DNA of 64,000 nt from Marinobacter sp. ANT_B65 (GCF_002407605.1 NZ_NXGV01000003.1:30895-94894); one strand, 5' to 3'. Numbered from the stretch's first letter, positions 9,753 to 17,983 are shown. The notes: generated by a model not told the origin, from the sequence alone. Translations and numbers: made by a program.

Positions 9753-10446
9753 TACGAACGTCCGAGCGGTAAGAGTGAACAAGTGATTCCGGTGATTCGC
9801 CACGCCAGTATCGCCAGCGTAACCGCCACATAAGAAAAATGGTGCGCCAGACGCCCCGCTGCTCCCAGCGGCGACTATCTGTTGTAACCAAGGCACGGAG
9901 ACAAAAGGGCCGGGAAATACGGCAAAGCCGCCGAGAAAATTCGACATCCTCCATAACCGGTAGTTCCTCAAAACCCTTCAAGGTCTCGAAAACAGTTTTG
10001 CGCACAAAAAACGCCTGATCACCGGTGCAAATTCCCGTTAACCGGGAGCGCCAGTTCATAAACCAGGCTATCACCCGAAGCATCACACCCCGCCCACTCA
10101 GGCGCACATCAAACCGCCCCCAGGCTTTGTTGCTATGAAAAAAACCGTTCAGGCAAGCCAGGGCATCAGCGGGAAGCCGGGTATCTGCGTGCAGAAACAA
10201 CAGAACATCACCTTTCGCAACTGATGCCCCTGCATTCATCTGAACAGCCCTGCCTTTTCCCGACTGAATCACACGATCCGCAAGCGGGGCCGCCAGCCCG
10301 GCGCTCCCATCCGTACTACCGGCATCCACAACAATAACCTCATGCCCTGCAAGGCGCAGAGGCTGCAGAGCTTCAAGCGTTTCCACAATATCCCCCGCCT
10401 CCATCCAGACCGGGACAATAATGGTTAATGAGAACGGATCAGACAA
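9739..10446 (-). CDS. TIGR04283-type family 2 glycosyltransferase
   Basis: This 235-residue GT2 enzyme begins with a typical IIVPVWMEAGDIVETL strand and has VVDAGSTDGSA and the metal-binding LFLHADTRLP (DxD). It is paired with the downstream TIGR04282-type gene in an overlapping operon; the same two families occur together in arsenosugar-type clusters and in many genomes without the arsenic genes. No transmembrane anchor is obvious. Confidence 0.86.
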   Translation of the reverse strand: MSDPFSLTIIVPVWMEAGDIVETLEALQPLRLAGHEVIVVDAGSTDGSAGLAAPLADRVIQSGKGRAVQMNAGASVAKGDVLLFLHADTRLPADALACLNGFFHSNKAWGRFDVRLSGRGVMLRVIAWFMNWRSRLTGICTGDQAFFVRKTVFETLKGFEELPVMEDVEFSRRLCRISRPFCLRALVTTDSRRWEQRGVWRTIFLMWRLRWRYWRGESPESLVHSYRSDVRNGSD

Positions 10447-10483
10447 AACACACTCCCGGACAAGCAGAAATCACGGTAACACC

Positions 10484-10512
10484 TTGAGCCATAAGCTTCT
10501 GGCCGTTATCAT
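10484..10512 (+). promoter_or_regulatory. Sigma-70-like promoter for tRNA-Arg
   Basis: TTGAGC at 10484-10489 and TATCAT at 10507-10512 are separated by 17 bases; the tRNA begins 21 bases after the -10 element. Assigned from spacing and position. Confidence 0.55.
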
Positions 10513-10532
10513 ACCGATCTTCTTAAAGAAGC

Positions 10533-10609
10533 GCCTTCGTAGCTCATCTGGATAGAGCGTCCCCCTCCTAAGGGGAAGGTAGCAGGTTCGAGTCCTGCCG
10601 AGGGCACCA
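10533..10609 (+). tRNA. tRNA-Arg (anticodon CCT)
   Basis: A 77-base cloverleaf folds by eye. The acceptor stem GCCTTCG pairs with CGAGGGC (one T-G pair), the D-stem is GCTC/GAGC, the anticodon stem TCCCC/GGGGA encloses loop CTCCTAA with anticodon CCT, and the T-stem is GCAGG/CCTGC with loop TTCGAGT. CCA is encoded. tRNA-Arg genes are common integration sites, and the next 3 kb is accessory in character. Confidence 0.95.
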
Positions 10610-10785
10610 ATCACCCTTCTGTATCGATCCAATAATCTCCACAACCGCCTGTTTTTAAGAAACTTAACGGAACTCAACCGTCCTTAACGATCTATAAAGC
10701 CCCGCCCCAATCTATATATCCGGGGGGTACATTTTGGGGTGGAAACTTAAATGAGCAGCTGACCTGGCACCGAGACTCATACAAC
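10610..10785. other. Spacer after tRNA-Arg, possible integration scar
   Basis: No gene is seen. The stretch contains a GGGGGGTACATTTTGGGGTGG-like segment (about 10720-10741), a G-run/TAC pattern often seen just upstream of tyrosine-integrase genes that sit at tRNAs. No integrase follows and I found no second copy of the tRNA 3' end downstream, so an old integration event is only a suggestion. Confidence 0.3.
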
Positions 10786-10935
10786 ATGACACCGCTGGAA
10801 TTGGCAGAAAGATTCTGTAGCGACCCGGATGCCCTTGCCTATCTCAACAAAGAACTGGTAAGACAGAGGCGAAAATTGGTCCGTGCAAAGGACTTGGAAG
10901 TGCTCATTAGCTCCCTGGAAAACGCTTCAAGGTAA
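10786..10935 (+). CDS. Small hypothetical protein, 49 residues
   Basis: A short open frame beginning MTPLELAERF and ending in ENASR, amphipathic and basic in the middle (RQRRKLVRAK). Codon composition looks protein-like but there is no clear Shine-Dalgarno sequence. Function unknown. It converges on the next gene with an 8-base gap. Confidence 0.4.
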   Translation: MTPLELAERFCSDPDALAYLNKELVRQRRKLVRAKDLEVLISSLENASR

Positions 10936-10943
10936 GCCCCCAG

Positions 10944-11270
10944 TTACCAGGGTGGCAGCTTTCTCCTGTCGCCCAATATTCTATATCCCTCGGGTACGGG
11001 TTTAAATCTGTCACCTTCATCAGGCCAGCGTTTTGCTCGACTTTGGAACGCTCTGAGTGCGCCAATATCCAAGCTGGCAGCCACCACGAAGTCGTTGTCT
11101 CCACCCCTCAGTCTGGCAATATCCCGCAGGAAACTCTCTTTGGCTGGTGATCGGACTCTGCTATCGCCATATTTTCGATTGTTTACCAATATGGTGTAGG
11201 ACCCGTAGGAGGTGAAATGCCCAGACAGATCGCACGATAGCGGGAACTGATACCACAAGGCTCCAGACAT
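10944..11270 (-). CDS. Hypothetical protein, 108 residues
   Basis: Not recognised. The frame gives a plausible basic soluble protein with a patterned helix (KESFLRDIARLRGG) and no signal peptide. It may be the C-terminal part of something longer, since no ribosome-binding site is evident. It lies in the accessory patch after tRNA-Arg. Confidence 0.45.
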   Translation of the reverse strand: MSGALWYQFPLSCDLSGHFTSYGSYTILVNNRKYGDSRVRSPAKESFLRDIARLRGGDNDFVVAASLDIGALRAFQSRAKRWPDEGDRFKPVPEGYRILGDRRKLPPW

Positions 11271-11331
11271 ACATTCCGAAAAAATTCATCCGGATGCTGT
11301 GGATTCCATTCCTAAACTCGAAGGCCATGCC

Positions 11332-11730
11332 CTACCGGATGAAGTAACCAACTGGCCGCCATTCGCCATTTTCTTTAGTCAACGTCAGTGTCTCGGTGGC
11401 CGAATCCTGACCTTCAAATGAGGAAGTAAAGATAAAAACCACATATTCGCCATCCTGCACGCCAGGTAACGAACCTGTTTCAGTAACGGAACTCACCTCT
11501 CTGGATCGCAAATCCCCCAATGGCTTACGGGCCTCAGTTAATGCATGTAACCATTGATCGCGAGACAGTTTCCCCTTAAAAAATGAACCGGTCAGATTCC
11601 AGCTTTCTTCGTATTTGCCGGTATCAATCAACTCAAGCCAGGAGTATGCGGATTGAGCTTGTTCGTCGTCAGCGGCCAGAGCTGGAAACGTACCAATTAA
11701 TATGAGCAGGGTAAAAACAATCTTTTTCAC
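11332..11730 (-). CDS. DUF4019 domain-containing exported protein
   Basis: A 132-residue protein with a signal peptide (VKKIVFTLLILIGTFPALAA) and a DUF4019-like body (AYSWLELIDTGKYEESW, W-rich helix, then a beta-rich end with GEWRPVGYFIR). The GTG start at 11730 is chosen over the longer frame to 11934 because a near-perfect AAGGAGG lies 5 bases upstream. The family is exported and of unknown function. Confidence 0.82.
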   Translation of the reverse strand: MKKIVFTLLILIGTFPALAADDEQAQSAYSWLELIDTGKYEESWNLTGSFFKGKLSRDQWLHALTEARKPLGDLRSREVSSVTETGSLPGVQDGEYVVFIFTSSFEGQDSATETLTLTKENGEWRPVGYFIR

Positions 11731-11818
11731 GAGTTCCTCCTTCGGAGTACCCAATGCGGGTCCACTAAATTGGAAGAAGACCACAACAATCCAAAACAAC
11801 GGGTTATGCGATCCCTCA

Positions 11819-12184
11819 TCATTCCCCCACGGATCTTGGCCGGAACAACTCAGCAGCACCTTCCAGAGCTTTCCAGATGAGCAAGCCAACGCCAACCCCC
11901 AGATACCAAGGATTAAGCAATTCAGCGGCAACAAACATGAACACGCCCGGTAAAACCGGTAGCTTCATAGCGCCCGAAGCAAGATTCAGGGATAAATTTA
12001 TGGTGGCAAGAACGACACCTATCCATAGCAGCCAATACAAGCCGAGAAACCAACCGACAACACCTACCAACGGCCCCAACAGGGTAAATTCGGCCAGCTT
12101 GGGCTTGGCCCGGCAAACAAGACGCGCTGAACATGATGAGAGGGCTGCAGCCTCGGCATCATAGATGTTAGCCATCAATGGCAT
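11819..12184 (-). CDS. Hypothetical membrane protein, 121 residues
   Basis: The protein has two to three strongly hydrophobic segments (LLGPLVGVVGWFLGLYWLLWIGVVLA, split by a short turn, and VFMFVAAELLNPWYLGVGVGLLIW) after a polar 30-residue N-terminus. A GGGAG lies 7 bases before the ATG at 12184; the in-frame ATG at 12175 is an alternative. No family is recognised. It is upstream of the DUF4019 gene on the same strand, 88 bases away. Confidence 0.6.
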   Translation of the reverse strand: MPLMANIYDAEAAALSSCSARLVCRAKPKLAEFTLLGPLVGVVGWFLGLYWLLWIGVVLATINLSLNLASGAMKLPVLPGVFMFVAAELLNPWYLGVGVGLLIWKALEGAAELFRPRSVGE

Positions 12185-12534
12185 GTCGTCGCAACTCCCG
12201 GCTCAAAGTACTTGGAGAGCGCGCTGCCTGGCAGGCATGGGGCCTGCCCCATCAATCTTAACGGGACTACAGAAAACGCCAGTTGCTCTAAAGAGGCATT
12301 CGTTTCAAGTCTTTGTAATTACGGTGTGAAGTTGATGTGGGTTGGTCGGGAATGGACGGGATTCCTTGATCTTTGTTTCAAATATGGATTACGCTTCACA
12401 GCGCATCGAGGGAACGGATGCCGGAATCGCCAGAAGCTTTGCCGCGCTTTCATTAGCTGCTCCACGTCAGCCTCCCCTCCTTGTTTTTGCAAAATCTGCA
12501 ACCCAATTCAGCTTAAGCGAAAAAGGAATTTCGA
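12185..12534. other. Intergenic region without a recognised gene
   Basis: About 350 bases between divergent genes. Open frames here overlap in several phases and none has a ribosome-binding site or protein-like composition. It presumably holds the promoters of the genes on either side. Confidence 0.5.
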
Positions 12535-12972
12535 ATGAGTACTCAAACCCCGATTGCCGCCGAGGTGCGAATTACCGTAGCCCGTTTATTGGAAGTGGCA
12601 TATAGCAAGAATAAAGGCATCACCACAGCGCTTGTACGAGAAGTCGGCCCCTTAACCCTAACCGTTGATTAAAACGGACAAGCCGCATTGAGTGGAAATG
12701 CTGGTCGAGTATCCTTCGTAGCACGCGAAACCCTTCAGGAAATCGGCGTCAATGCCGGTGTTTTCCGCGCGATGATGTCAGTTAATGACGCTGGAGACCT
12801 TCGATTCAATGCAAGAATTCGAGTTGGAGTCGCCTCCATTTCCGCTAGTGGGAGTATTGATGTAGAAAAACTCATCACGACCTGCTCCGGTTTTCTATGC
12901 AGAGCTGCCAGAGCTCTACAAGGACGACCTGCCCAAGTGGATCGCCAATTACAGGAAGCATTGGGGAACTGA
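12535..12972 (+). pseudogene. Hypothetical gene interrupted by an in-frame stop; paralogue of 55307-55546
   Basis: An ATG at 12535 opens a frame that meets TAA at 12670-12672 after 45 codons and then continues in the same phase to 12972. The downstream part is clearly related to the protein at 55307-55546: both have an IDVE(K/E)LI..CSG(F/W)LCRAARAL(Q/K)GR core followed by VDRQL. Either the gene is broken by one nonsense codon, or two short proteins are made (a TTG at 12688 could restart). The next gene, a lipoprotein, begins 2 bases after the stop, exactly as in the second copy. Function unknown. Confidence 0.65.
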
Positions 12973-12974
12973 GC

Positions 12975-13454
12975 ATGCAGACAAAAAAGATTACCAGCTT
13001 CCTGGTGCTGACCACTCTCATACTTTCCGGCTGCTCGACCACGTCTGAGAGGGAACTTCCGGCCAATGCCTGGCAGGCTTATCAGGCATTTAAGAAAGAG
13101 CTCGAAAGCAATCTCCAGACAACGGACCTTAGCCGACACCTTGCCAGCAACTGGATTGAATATTTCGACAATGCCGATGGTGACGAGCTAGAGGAACTGA
13201 AAAACTATGCAGCTTACCCTGCATGGTTATCAACCACCCACGCCCACTACCAAACGCCCAACGAAGATGGCTACTGCCTGTCAGTCAATGGGATCGCGTA
13301 CGATAAAACCCCGGGTACGGTTTCAGTAAGGTATGTAATCGAAGACGATCGGCTGAAAGCATCGGAGATTCACTACCAGTATTGGGGGAATGAGGACGAG
13401 TTTCCTGATGAAGCAAAATGTCCGGAGGACTTTGAGCTGGACTTTCCCGATTAG
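12975..13454 (+). CDS. Lipoprotein, 159 residues (module copy 1)
   Basis: The signal peptide ends in a lipobox (LILSGC at about residues 16-21), so this is an outer- or inner-membrane lipoprotein. The body is acidic, with a CLSVNGIAYD segment and a C-terminal CP, giving two conserved cysteines that may pair. The protein at 55543-56022 is also 159 residues and shares CL-VNG, the following beta-strand pattern (EIHYQYW vs EIGLYEP) and the late CP. It is coupled to the upstream interrupted gene. No known family recognised. Confidence 0.75.
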   Translation: MQTKKITSFLVLTTLILSGCSTTSERELPANAWQAYQAFKKELESNLQTTDLSRHLASNWIEYFDNADGDELEELKNYAAYPAWLSTTHAHYQTPNEDGYCLSVNGIAYDKTPGTVSVRYVIEDDRLKASEIHYQYWGNEDEFPDEAKCPEDFELDFPD

Positions 13455-13681
13455 TGATTGCTTGGGGCAGAAGCAGTTAGCGCCCTGCCCCAACCGATGG
13501 CTCGCAATTCACATGCGGCTGGGCAGGCGGGTTCTGAGACGCTTTTGAGACAGCTTTACGCAAGACTAAGTCTTGCTCAGGGGAAGGAGCCAAATGCGAC
13601 TTTTCCCCTGCACGTTTTATTTACCGGGTTTTGTCCCCACCCACTTGTGGAACCCGGCAAAAGCTTATAGATTGACGAAAG

Positions 13682-13697
13682 TGGCCGAAGTGCTGCA
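13682..13697 (+). promoter_or_regulatory. Possible sigma-54 promoter
   Basis: TGGC at 13682-13685 region and TGCA at the end give GG-N10-GC spacing as in -24/-12 promoters. It lies about 220 bases upstream of rnk and about 100 bases upstream of a terminator-like hairpin, so it could drive a small RNA or the rnk leader. The match is imperfect. Confidence 0.25.
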
Positions 13698-13793
13698 CTT
13701 CCTTTTAATTATCAGAATCAACGCATCAGGTGAGCCTGTGAGAACGCTTTTCTCAGAGACCATTCCTTTCCACCGTTTCAGTGTCCGCAAACA

Positions 13794-13831
13794 GGCAGAC
13801 ACTGCTGGTGTGTTGTCTGCCTTTCTCTTTT
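13794..13831 (+). terminator. Terminator-like hairpin in the region upstream of rnk, with an overlapping alternative hairpin
   Basis: GGCAGACA (13794-13801) pairs with TGTCTGCC (13814-13821) and is followed by TTTCTCTTTT. A second perfect 7-bp hairpin, CAGTGTC (13779-13785) with GACACTG (13798-13804), shares bases with the first arm, so the two cannot form together. This could be the end of a small RNA, a terminator for the lipoprotein operon, or an attenuator for rnk. The rest of the 460-base gap 13455-13915 shows no gene. Confidence 0.45.
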
Positions 13832-13915
13832 CTCGCTGAATCCGCTTCTAGAACGCCGGATTCGGCGTTTGAATCCTGATATTTCATATTACAAACATAT
13901 TTCCGGGAGATTACT

Positions 13916-14299
13916 ATGGCTGACATGCCGCCAATACTGGTTGCTGAAGAAGATTTTAACCGCTTAACAACCCTGATCGAGAAACAGGGTGACTCGGACG
14001 TTGCTGACGGTCTGGATGATGAACTGAGCCGGGCCACACTTGTGCCGCTCGCGGAAATGCCTGAACACGTAGTAACCATGAACTCACGTGTTCGCTTTAA
14101 AAATGAGGATAGTGGCCAGGAACAGGAGCTGACCCTGGTGTACCCCCATGAAGTGGGCAGCGGAGAAGGTAAAATCTCTATCCTTGCACCGGCAGGTTCC
14201 GCCCTGCTCGGGCTTTCGGTGGGTGATTCCATTGAGTGGCCAATCCGTGGCCGCAATAATATTCATCTCAGGATTATTGATGTTACCCGACAGGGCTGA
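13916..14299 (+). CDS. rnk: Regulator of nucleoside diphosphate kinase (Rnk), GreA/GreB-like
   Basis: A 127-residue protein with a short N-terminal helical part and a C-terminal GreA/GreB FKBP-like domain: MNSRVRFKNEDSGQEQELTL, LAPAGSALLGLSVGD, and a final strand ending in IIDV. E. coli Rnk is 136 residues, binds RNA polymerase and affects nucleoside diphosphate kinase levels. A short N-terminus rather than a full coiled coil argues for Rnk over GreA. GGGAG lies 8 bases before the ATG. Confidence 0.85.
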   Translation: MADMPPILVAEEDFNRLTTLIEKQGDSDVADGLDDELSRATLVPLAEMPEHVVTMNSRVRFKNEDSGQEQELTLVYPHEVGSGEGKISILAPAGSALLGLSVGDSIEWPIRGRNNIHLRIIDVTRQG

Positions 14300-14353
14300 T
14301 CGCCGGGTAACGATTGCGAGGGCCGGCCTGCAAAGGCCGCCCCGCCATGTCCC

Positions 14354-15967
14354 TTACTTGTTCAGACGGAACTGCTCTATGGTTTCTCTGAGCGCTTCCG
14401 CCATCTTGAGCAGTTCACCTGCAATATCCGCCGTTTCCTGAGCATCAGCTGACGTCTGCTCTGCGGAGCGACTGATTTCAATCACGTTCTGATTAATGGC
14501 TTCTGACACATCACTTTGTTCGTTCGCTGCGCTTTCCATCTCCTGGTTCAGAGACGTAATCTCACGAACAGCCGAGGCAATGGTCTGCAACTCGGACTCT
14601 ACTTTCAGGATAGCTTCTACCTGATGGCCAGCCATATCCGAAGCGTCGCGCATGGTAGCTACGCAATCAACCACTTCGCTTTTAAGCCCGTTAATCGTTT
14701 CCCGGATTTCTTCTGTGGAAACCTGAGTGCGGGCTGCCAGAGCACGAACTTCATCTGCAACCACTGAGAAACCGCGACCCTGCTCCCCTGCTCTGGCTGC
14801 TTCGATGGCCGCATTCAGCGCCAGCAGATTCGTCTGATCGGCAATATTGGAAATTTCTTCCAGCATGCCCGCCATCCGGCCAGTGCGCTCGTTCAGGTCA
14901 GCGATTCGCCTGGCACCGCCCTGCACTTCGGTATTTAGCGCTTCAATACCCTCCACTGCAGCTCTCGCAAGGCGCTCACCGCTGCTGGCAGACTCCGCTG
15001 TTTCTTCTGATTTGCGAGATGTGTGATTGGCATTGCCACGCACCTGAACGGCAGAGGCCGCCATTTCCGTGGTTGCACTGGCCACCTGATCGGTATTGTC
15101 CTTCTGTGCCATCACTTCATGGCCGGTGGTGTCCGCTTTTGCTGCAATACGGCGAGCGGCCTGCTCCACCTGTGCAGCGTTATCCATAACTGTATGCATA
15201 CTCTCCCGGATTTTCGCCATCATGCGATTGAACGCCAGAGACACAGAACCGATTTCATCATTGCGTGTCACGTCCAGCTCAAGCGTCAGGTCGGAGTTTC
15301 CCGAAATCTTATCCATACTGGCCTGCAGCCGTCGTAATCTGGAGAAAACCAGCCGATTCAAGGCCAGTGCGGTCAGGAAAAACACCACAATAAAAGTAAT
15401 AACCTGAATGCCACCACTCGCCAGCAGTTGCTGGCGCAGGCTGTCATCACTCTCCGCCAGTGAATAGTCCACTCGTATTGCCCCCAGAACATCGCCGTCC
15501 TGCGCCTGATGACAGCCCAGACAATTCACACCCTGATAATTTTCGCGGGCAATGACAGGTTCAATCAGCGTATAAACGCGGCCATCACCATTGTTTGAAT
15601 ATTGTTCAATCCGCTCCCCCGCCAGGGCCTTTTCGTCCGCAGAATCACGCACCTGTTCGGCCTGAGTACCCTTGCCAAACATCCGATTCAGCTGATCACT
15701 GCGCACAACTCTTACATCCAGCACATCCTCCGGGGCCATTACCTTGTCACGAAGCACGTCCCGGTTGCTGATCGTGCCGGTCACCATCATGGTATTCAGG
15801 CCATCAAAATAAGACTTTGCCAGACCATCCACATACTTGTGACTGAACTCTTCCATGTGATCACGCTGGGCGTTCGCGCTGTATAACACTGTAAATACAA
15901 GAATGAGCGAAAACCCGGCTGCCAAAGCAGCGAGTAACAGAAAACGGATCGAGTATTGATTTTTCAT
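14354..15967 (-). CDS. Methyl-accepting chemotaxis protein with periplasmic c-type haem domain
   Basis: A 537-residue chemoreceptor. It has an N-terminal membrane segment (about residues 8-30), a periplasmic domain resembling DUF3365/Tll0287 with a CLGCH (CxxCH) haem-attachment motif, a second membrane segment, HAMP, and a C-terminal signalling hairpin with the family motif around EISNIADQTNLLALNAAIEAARAG, split by the conserved tip. The haem suggests sensing of redox state or a gas ligand, which is inference. An upstream ATG at 16012 would add 15 residues; 15967 is preferred because the membrane segment follows directly. It converges on rnk. Confidence 0.9.
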   Translation of the reverse strand: MKNQYSIRFLLLAALAAGFSLILVFTVLYSANAQRDHMEEFSHKYVDGLAKSYFDGLNTMMVTGTISNRDVLRDKVMAPEDVLDVRVVRSDQLNRMFGKGTQAEQVRDSADEKALAGERIEQYSNNGDGRVYTLIEPVIARENYQGVNCLGCHQAQDGDVLGAIRVDYSLAESDDSLRQQLLASGGIQVITFIVVFFLTALALNRLVFSRLRRLQASMDKISGNSDLTLELDVTRNDEIGSVSLAFNRMMAKIRESMHTVMDNAAQVEQAARRIAAKADTTGHEVMAQKDNTDQVASATTEMAASAVQVRGNANHTSRKSEETAESASSGERLARAAVEGIEALNTEVQGGARRIADLNERTGRMAGMLEEISNIADQTNLLALNAAIEAARAGEQGRGFSVVADEVRALAARTQVSTEEIRETINGLKSEVVDCVATMRDASDMAGHQVEAILKVESELQTIASAVREITSLNQEMESAANEQSDVSEAINQNVIEISRSAEQTSADAQETADIAGELLKMAEALRETIEQFRLNK

Positions 15968-16161
15968 AACAAGCCGGGGTTCCTCAGAGGTTCTATTTGT
16001 TATTGACGGCATAACGGCGATTAACTTTATAGATTTGCGTCAATTTTTTACTGACGCAGGTCAGAATGGAGCGTTTCTGCCAAGTGGCGCGGAATGTGCT
16101 ACCTGATGTGTAATCAAGCATTTTTTTGGCGCGCCAGTTGTGGGCCATGGAGGAAAACATC

Positions 16162-16824
16162 ATGTCACTGCTGACTTCCCTGATTCAGGCAAGCACTCGT
16201 TTTCAGCAAACACTGGAAAACCGGTCAGCAGCGGAGACAGAGGGGCAACAGACCAAAAGGGCTGCCAGCTCAGAGACAGTGCAGCCTGCCAGCCCCGGCG
16301 GCGACCGCTTCACGCCTTCGGGCGATTCCCTGAGTGATATGGGAAAGCTGAAATCTCAGAAGTTACCGCTGGCAGATTACAAGCAAACCGTGGGGCAGGA
16401 TCTTGCCTTTTTAAAAGAGACCCTGCGGCATAAACTTGCCGAATACAATCTGAGCCCGACCACTGTAGTCAGCGTCAATAAAAATGATAGCGGCAAGATT
16501 GTGGTGGACGGAAAAGTTCCAGAGGGAACCCGCACCCGTATAGAGAACGATCTGAACGTCAACAAGAACTTTACAGATGCTTTCAGCCGGTTGAGCGTAA
16601 ATGAACCGACTCTGCACTTCATGGATAATGCCATGAAGCTTAACCAGGCCTATGGCGTGAACAATTCACTGCTGGACACAATAATCAGTGAAGACCAGCA
16701 GTTCAACGGCTTGCAGGACCTGGTGCACCGTTATGACACCCTCCGGCGTTCAGCTCCGACGAATCAGGTTGAAATTGCAGAAAATCAAGGTGCCTACGCC
16801 TTCAACCTGAACACCCGGGCCTGA
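16162..16824 (+). CDS. Hypothetical protein, 220 residues
   Basis: I do not recognise the family. The N-terminal third is polar and low in complexity (Ser/Thr/Gln/Pro rich), followed by a helical region (LADYKQTVGQDLAFLKETLRHKLAEYN) and a beta-rich stretch with VVDGKVPEGTRTRIENDL. There is no signal peptide. GGAGG 8 bases before the ATG at 16162 sets the start; the frame is open to 16126. It ends 3 bases before the convergent yciO-like gene. Confidence 0.7.
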   Translation: MSLLTSLIQASTRFQQTLENRSAAETEGQQTKRAASSETVQPASPGGDRFTPSGDSLSDMGKLKSQKLPLADYKQTVGQDLAFLKETLRHKLAEYNLSPTTVVSVNKNDSGKIVVDGKVPEGTRTRIENDLNVNKNFTDAFSRLSVNEPTLHFMDNAMKLNQAYGVNNSLLDTIISEDQQFNGLQDLVHRYDTLRRSAPTNQVEIAENQGAYAFNLNTRA

Positions 16825-16827
16825 GTA

Positions 16828-17451
16828 TCAACTCTCAAAAGGTGCTGGATCACCCTTGCCAACCCGGGTAACCGTGGGGGCGTCACCGGTGAAGTTAACC
16901 ACTGTAGTCGGCTCCATTCCGCAAAAACCACCGTCAATAATCAGGTCCAGCTCATGCTCCAGTGTATCCCGGATATCGTAGGGATCAGTCATTGGTTCGG
17001 ACTCGCCAGGCAATATCAGCGTGCTGCTCATAATCGGCTCACCCAACTCACCCAGAAGCGCCTGAACGATGGCGTTATCGGGCACTCTCACGCCAATTGT
17101 CCGCCGCTTGGGGTGCAGCAGCCTGCGAGGCACTTCACTCGTTGCATCCAGAATGAACGTGTAGGGCCCCGGCGTGAATGTTTTAAGTAAGCGATACTGG
17201 GTGTTATCTACTTTTGCATAGACTCCGATATCCGAAAGATCCCGGCACACCAGCGTAAAGTTATGCTTGTCATCGAGCTTGCGAATCCGCTTGATCTTGT
17301 CAGCAGCGGGCTTTTCACCCAAATGACAACCAAGGGCATAGCCCGAGTCTGTGGGATAGACAATAACGCCACCACTGCGAAGAATTTCTACCGCCTGTTT
17401 GACCAACCGCTTCTGCGGGTTTTCTGGATGAATCTGAAAAAACTGGCTCAT
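16828..17451 (-). CDS. yciO: YciO/YrdC/Sua5 family protein (L-threonylcarbamoyladenylate synthase type)
   Basis: A 207-residue protein, the same size as E. coli YciO (206). It has the family N-terminus with GGVIVYPTDSGYALGC, the KxR/K(x) nucleotide-binding region (IKRIRKLDDKHNFTLVC), and SSTLILPGE near the C-terminus. YrdC members make threonylcarbamoyl-AMP for tRNA t6A; the YciO branch has a less certain role. The frame is open to 17562, but the ATG at 17451 overlaps the bolA-like stop by 4 bases and matches the family start. Confidence 0.87.
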   Translation of the reverse strand: MSQFFQIHPENPQKRLVKQAVEILRSGGVIVYPTDSGYALGCHLGEKPAADKIKRIRKLDDKHNFTLVCRDLSDIGVYAKVDNTQYRLLKTFTPGPYTFILDATSEVPRRLLHPKRRTIGVRVPDNAIVQALLGELGEPIMSSTLILPGESEPMTDPYDIRDTLEHELDLIIDGGFCGMEPTTVVNFTGDAPTVTRVGKGDPAPFES

Positions 17452-17819
17452 GAACGCACTCCATTCTGATTTTGGGCGCCTGAAGCCGCTGCCTGCGAAT
17501 CCGCCTTTGAGCCACCGAGACAATTCGGTGATGCAGGCGCAACCTGCCCGGAAGCCTCCCACTCCTCCGGAGAGTATAGATGCAACGCCAGCGCATGCAC
17601 GCCACCCGCCATCTCCAACTCTTCCGAAAGCACTTTATAAATAGCCTGATGCCGCTTAACCTTCATTTGCCCGACAAATGCCGGTGACACCAGAGTCACC
17701 TTGAAATGCGTCTCAGAGTCTGGCGGCACACTATGCTTATGGCTTTCATTTTCCACCTGAAGAATGCTCACATCAAACGCTTCTTTCAGCTTGGCTTCAA
17801 TTGTGTTCTGGATTTTCAT
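17448..17819 (-). CDS. BolA family protein
   Basis: A 123-residue BolA-fold protein: MKIQNTIEAKLKEAF, the helix-turn with HFKVTLVSPAFVG, and KRHQAIYKVLSEE with the HALAL strand. BolA proteins act with monothiol glutaredoxins in iron-sulfur handling and affect cell shape and stress responses. About 20 extra low-complexity residues follow the domain. The ATG at 17819 is chosen over the longer frame because the domain starts there. It overlaps yciO by 4 bases, suggesting an operon. Confidence 0.9.
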   Translation of the reverse strand: MKIQNTIEAKLKEAFDVSILQVENESHKHSVPPDSETHFKVTLVSPAFVGQMKVKRHQAIYKVLSEELEMAGGVHALALHLYSPEEWEASGQVAPASPNCLGGSKADSQAAASGAQNQNGVRS

Positions 17820-17983
17820 AACAGTTAAACTCTCAACATTCGCTCGGAATTTGACGGCGATACCCCACAGCCACCTATACCAACAGTTTACTACAGAAGA
17901 GACACCCTCCGAACCTTGACACCCAACCACCAAACCGCCACATTCCCCTGCGACCTCAACCCGGATAAAATCAGACCCAAGCC

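Noticed and set aside
13455..13680. Open frames in the region after the first lipoprotein
   Set aside because: They are low in complexity, lack start signals and are not shared with the second module copy.
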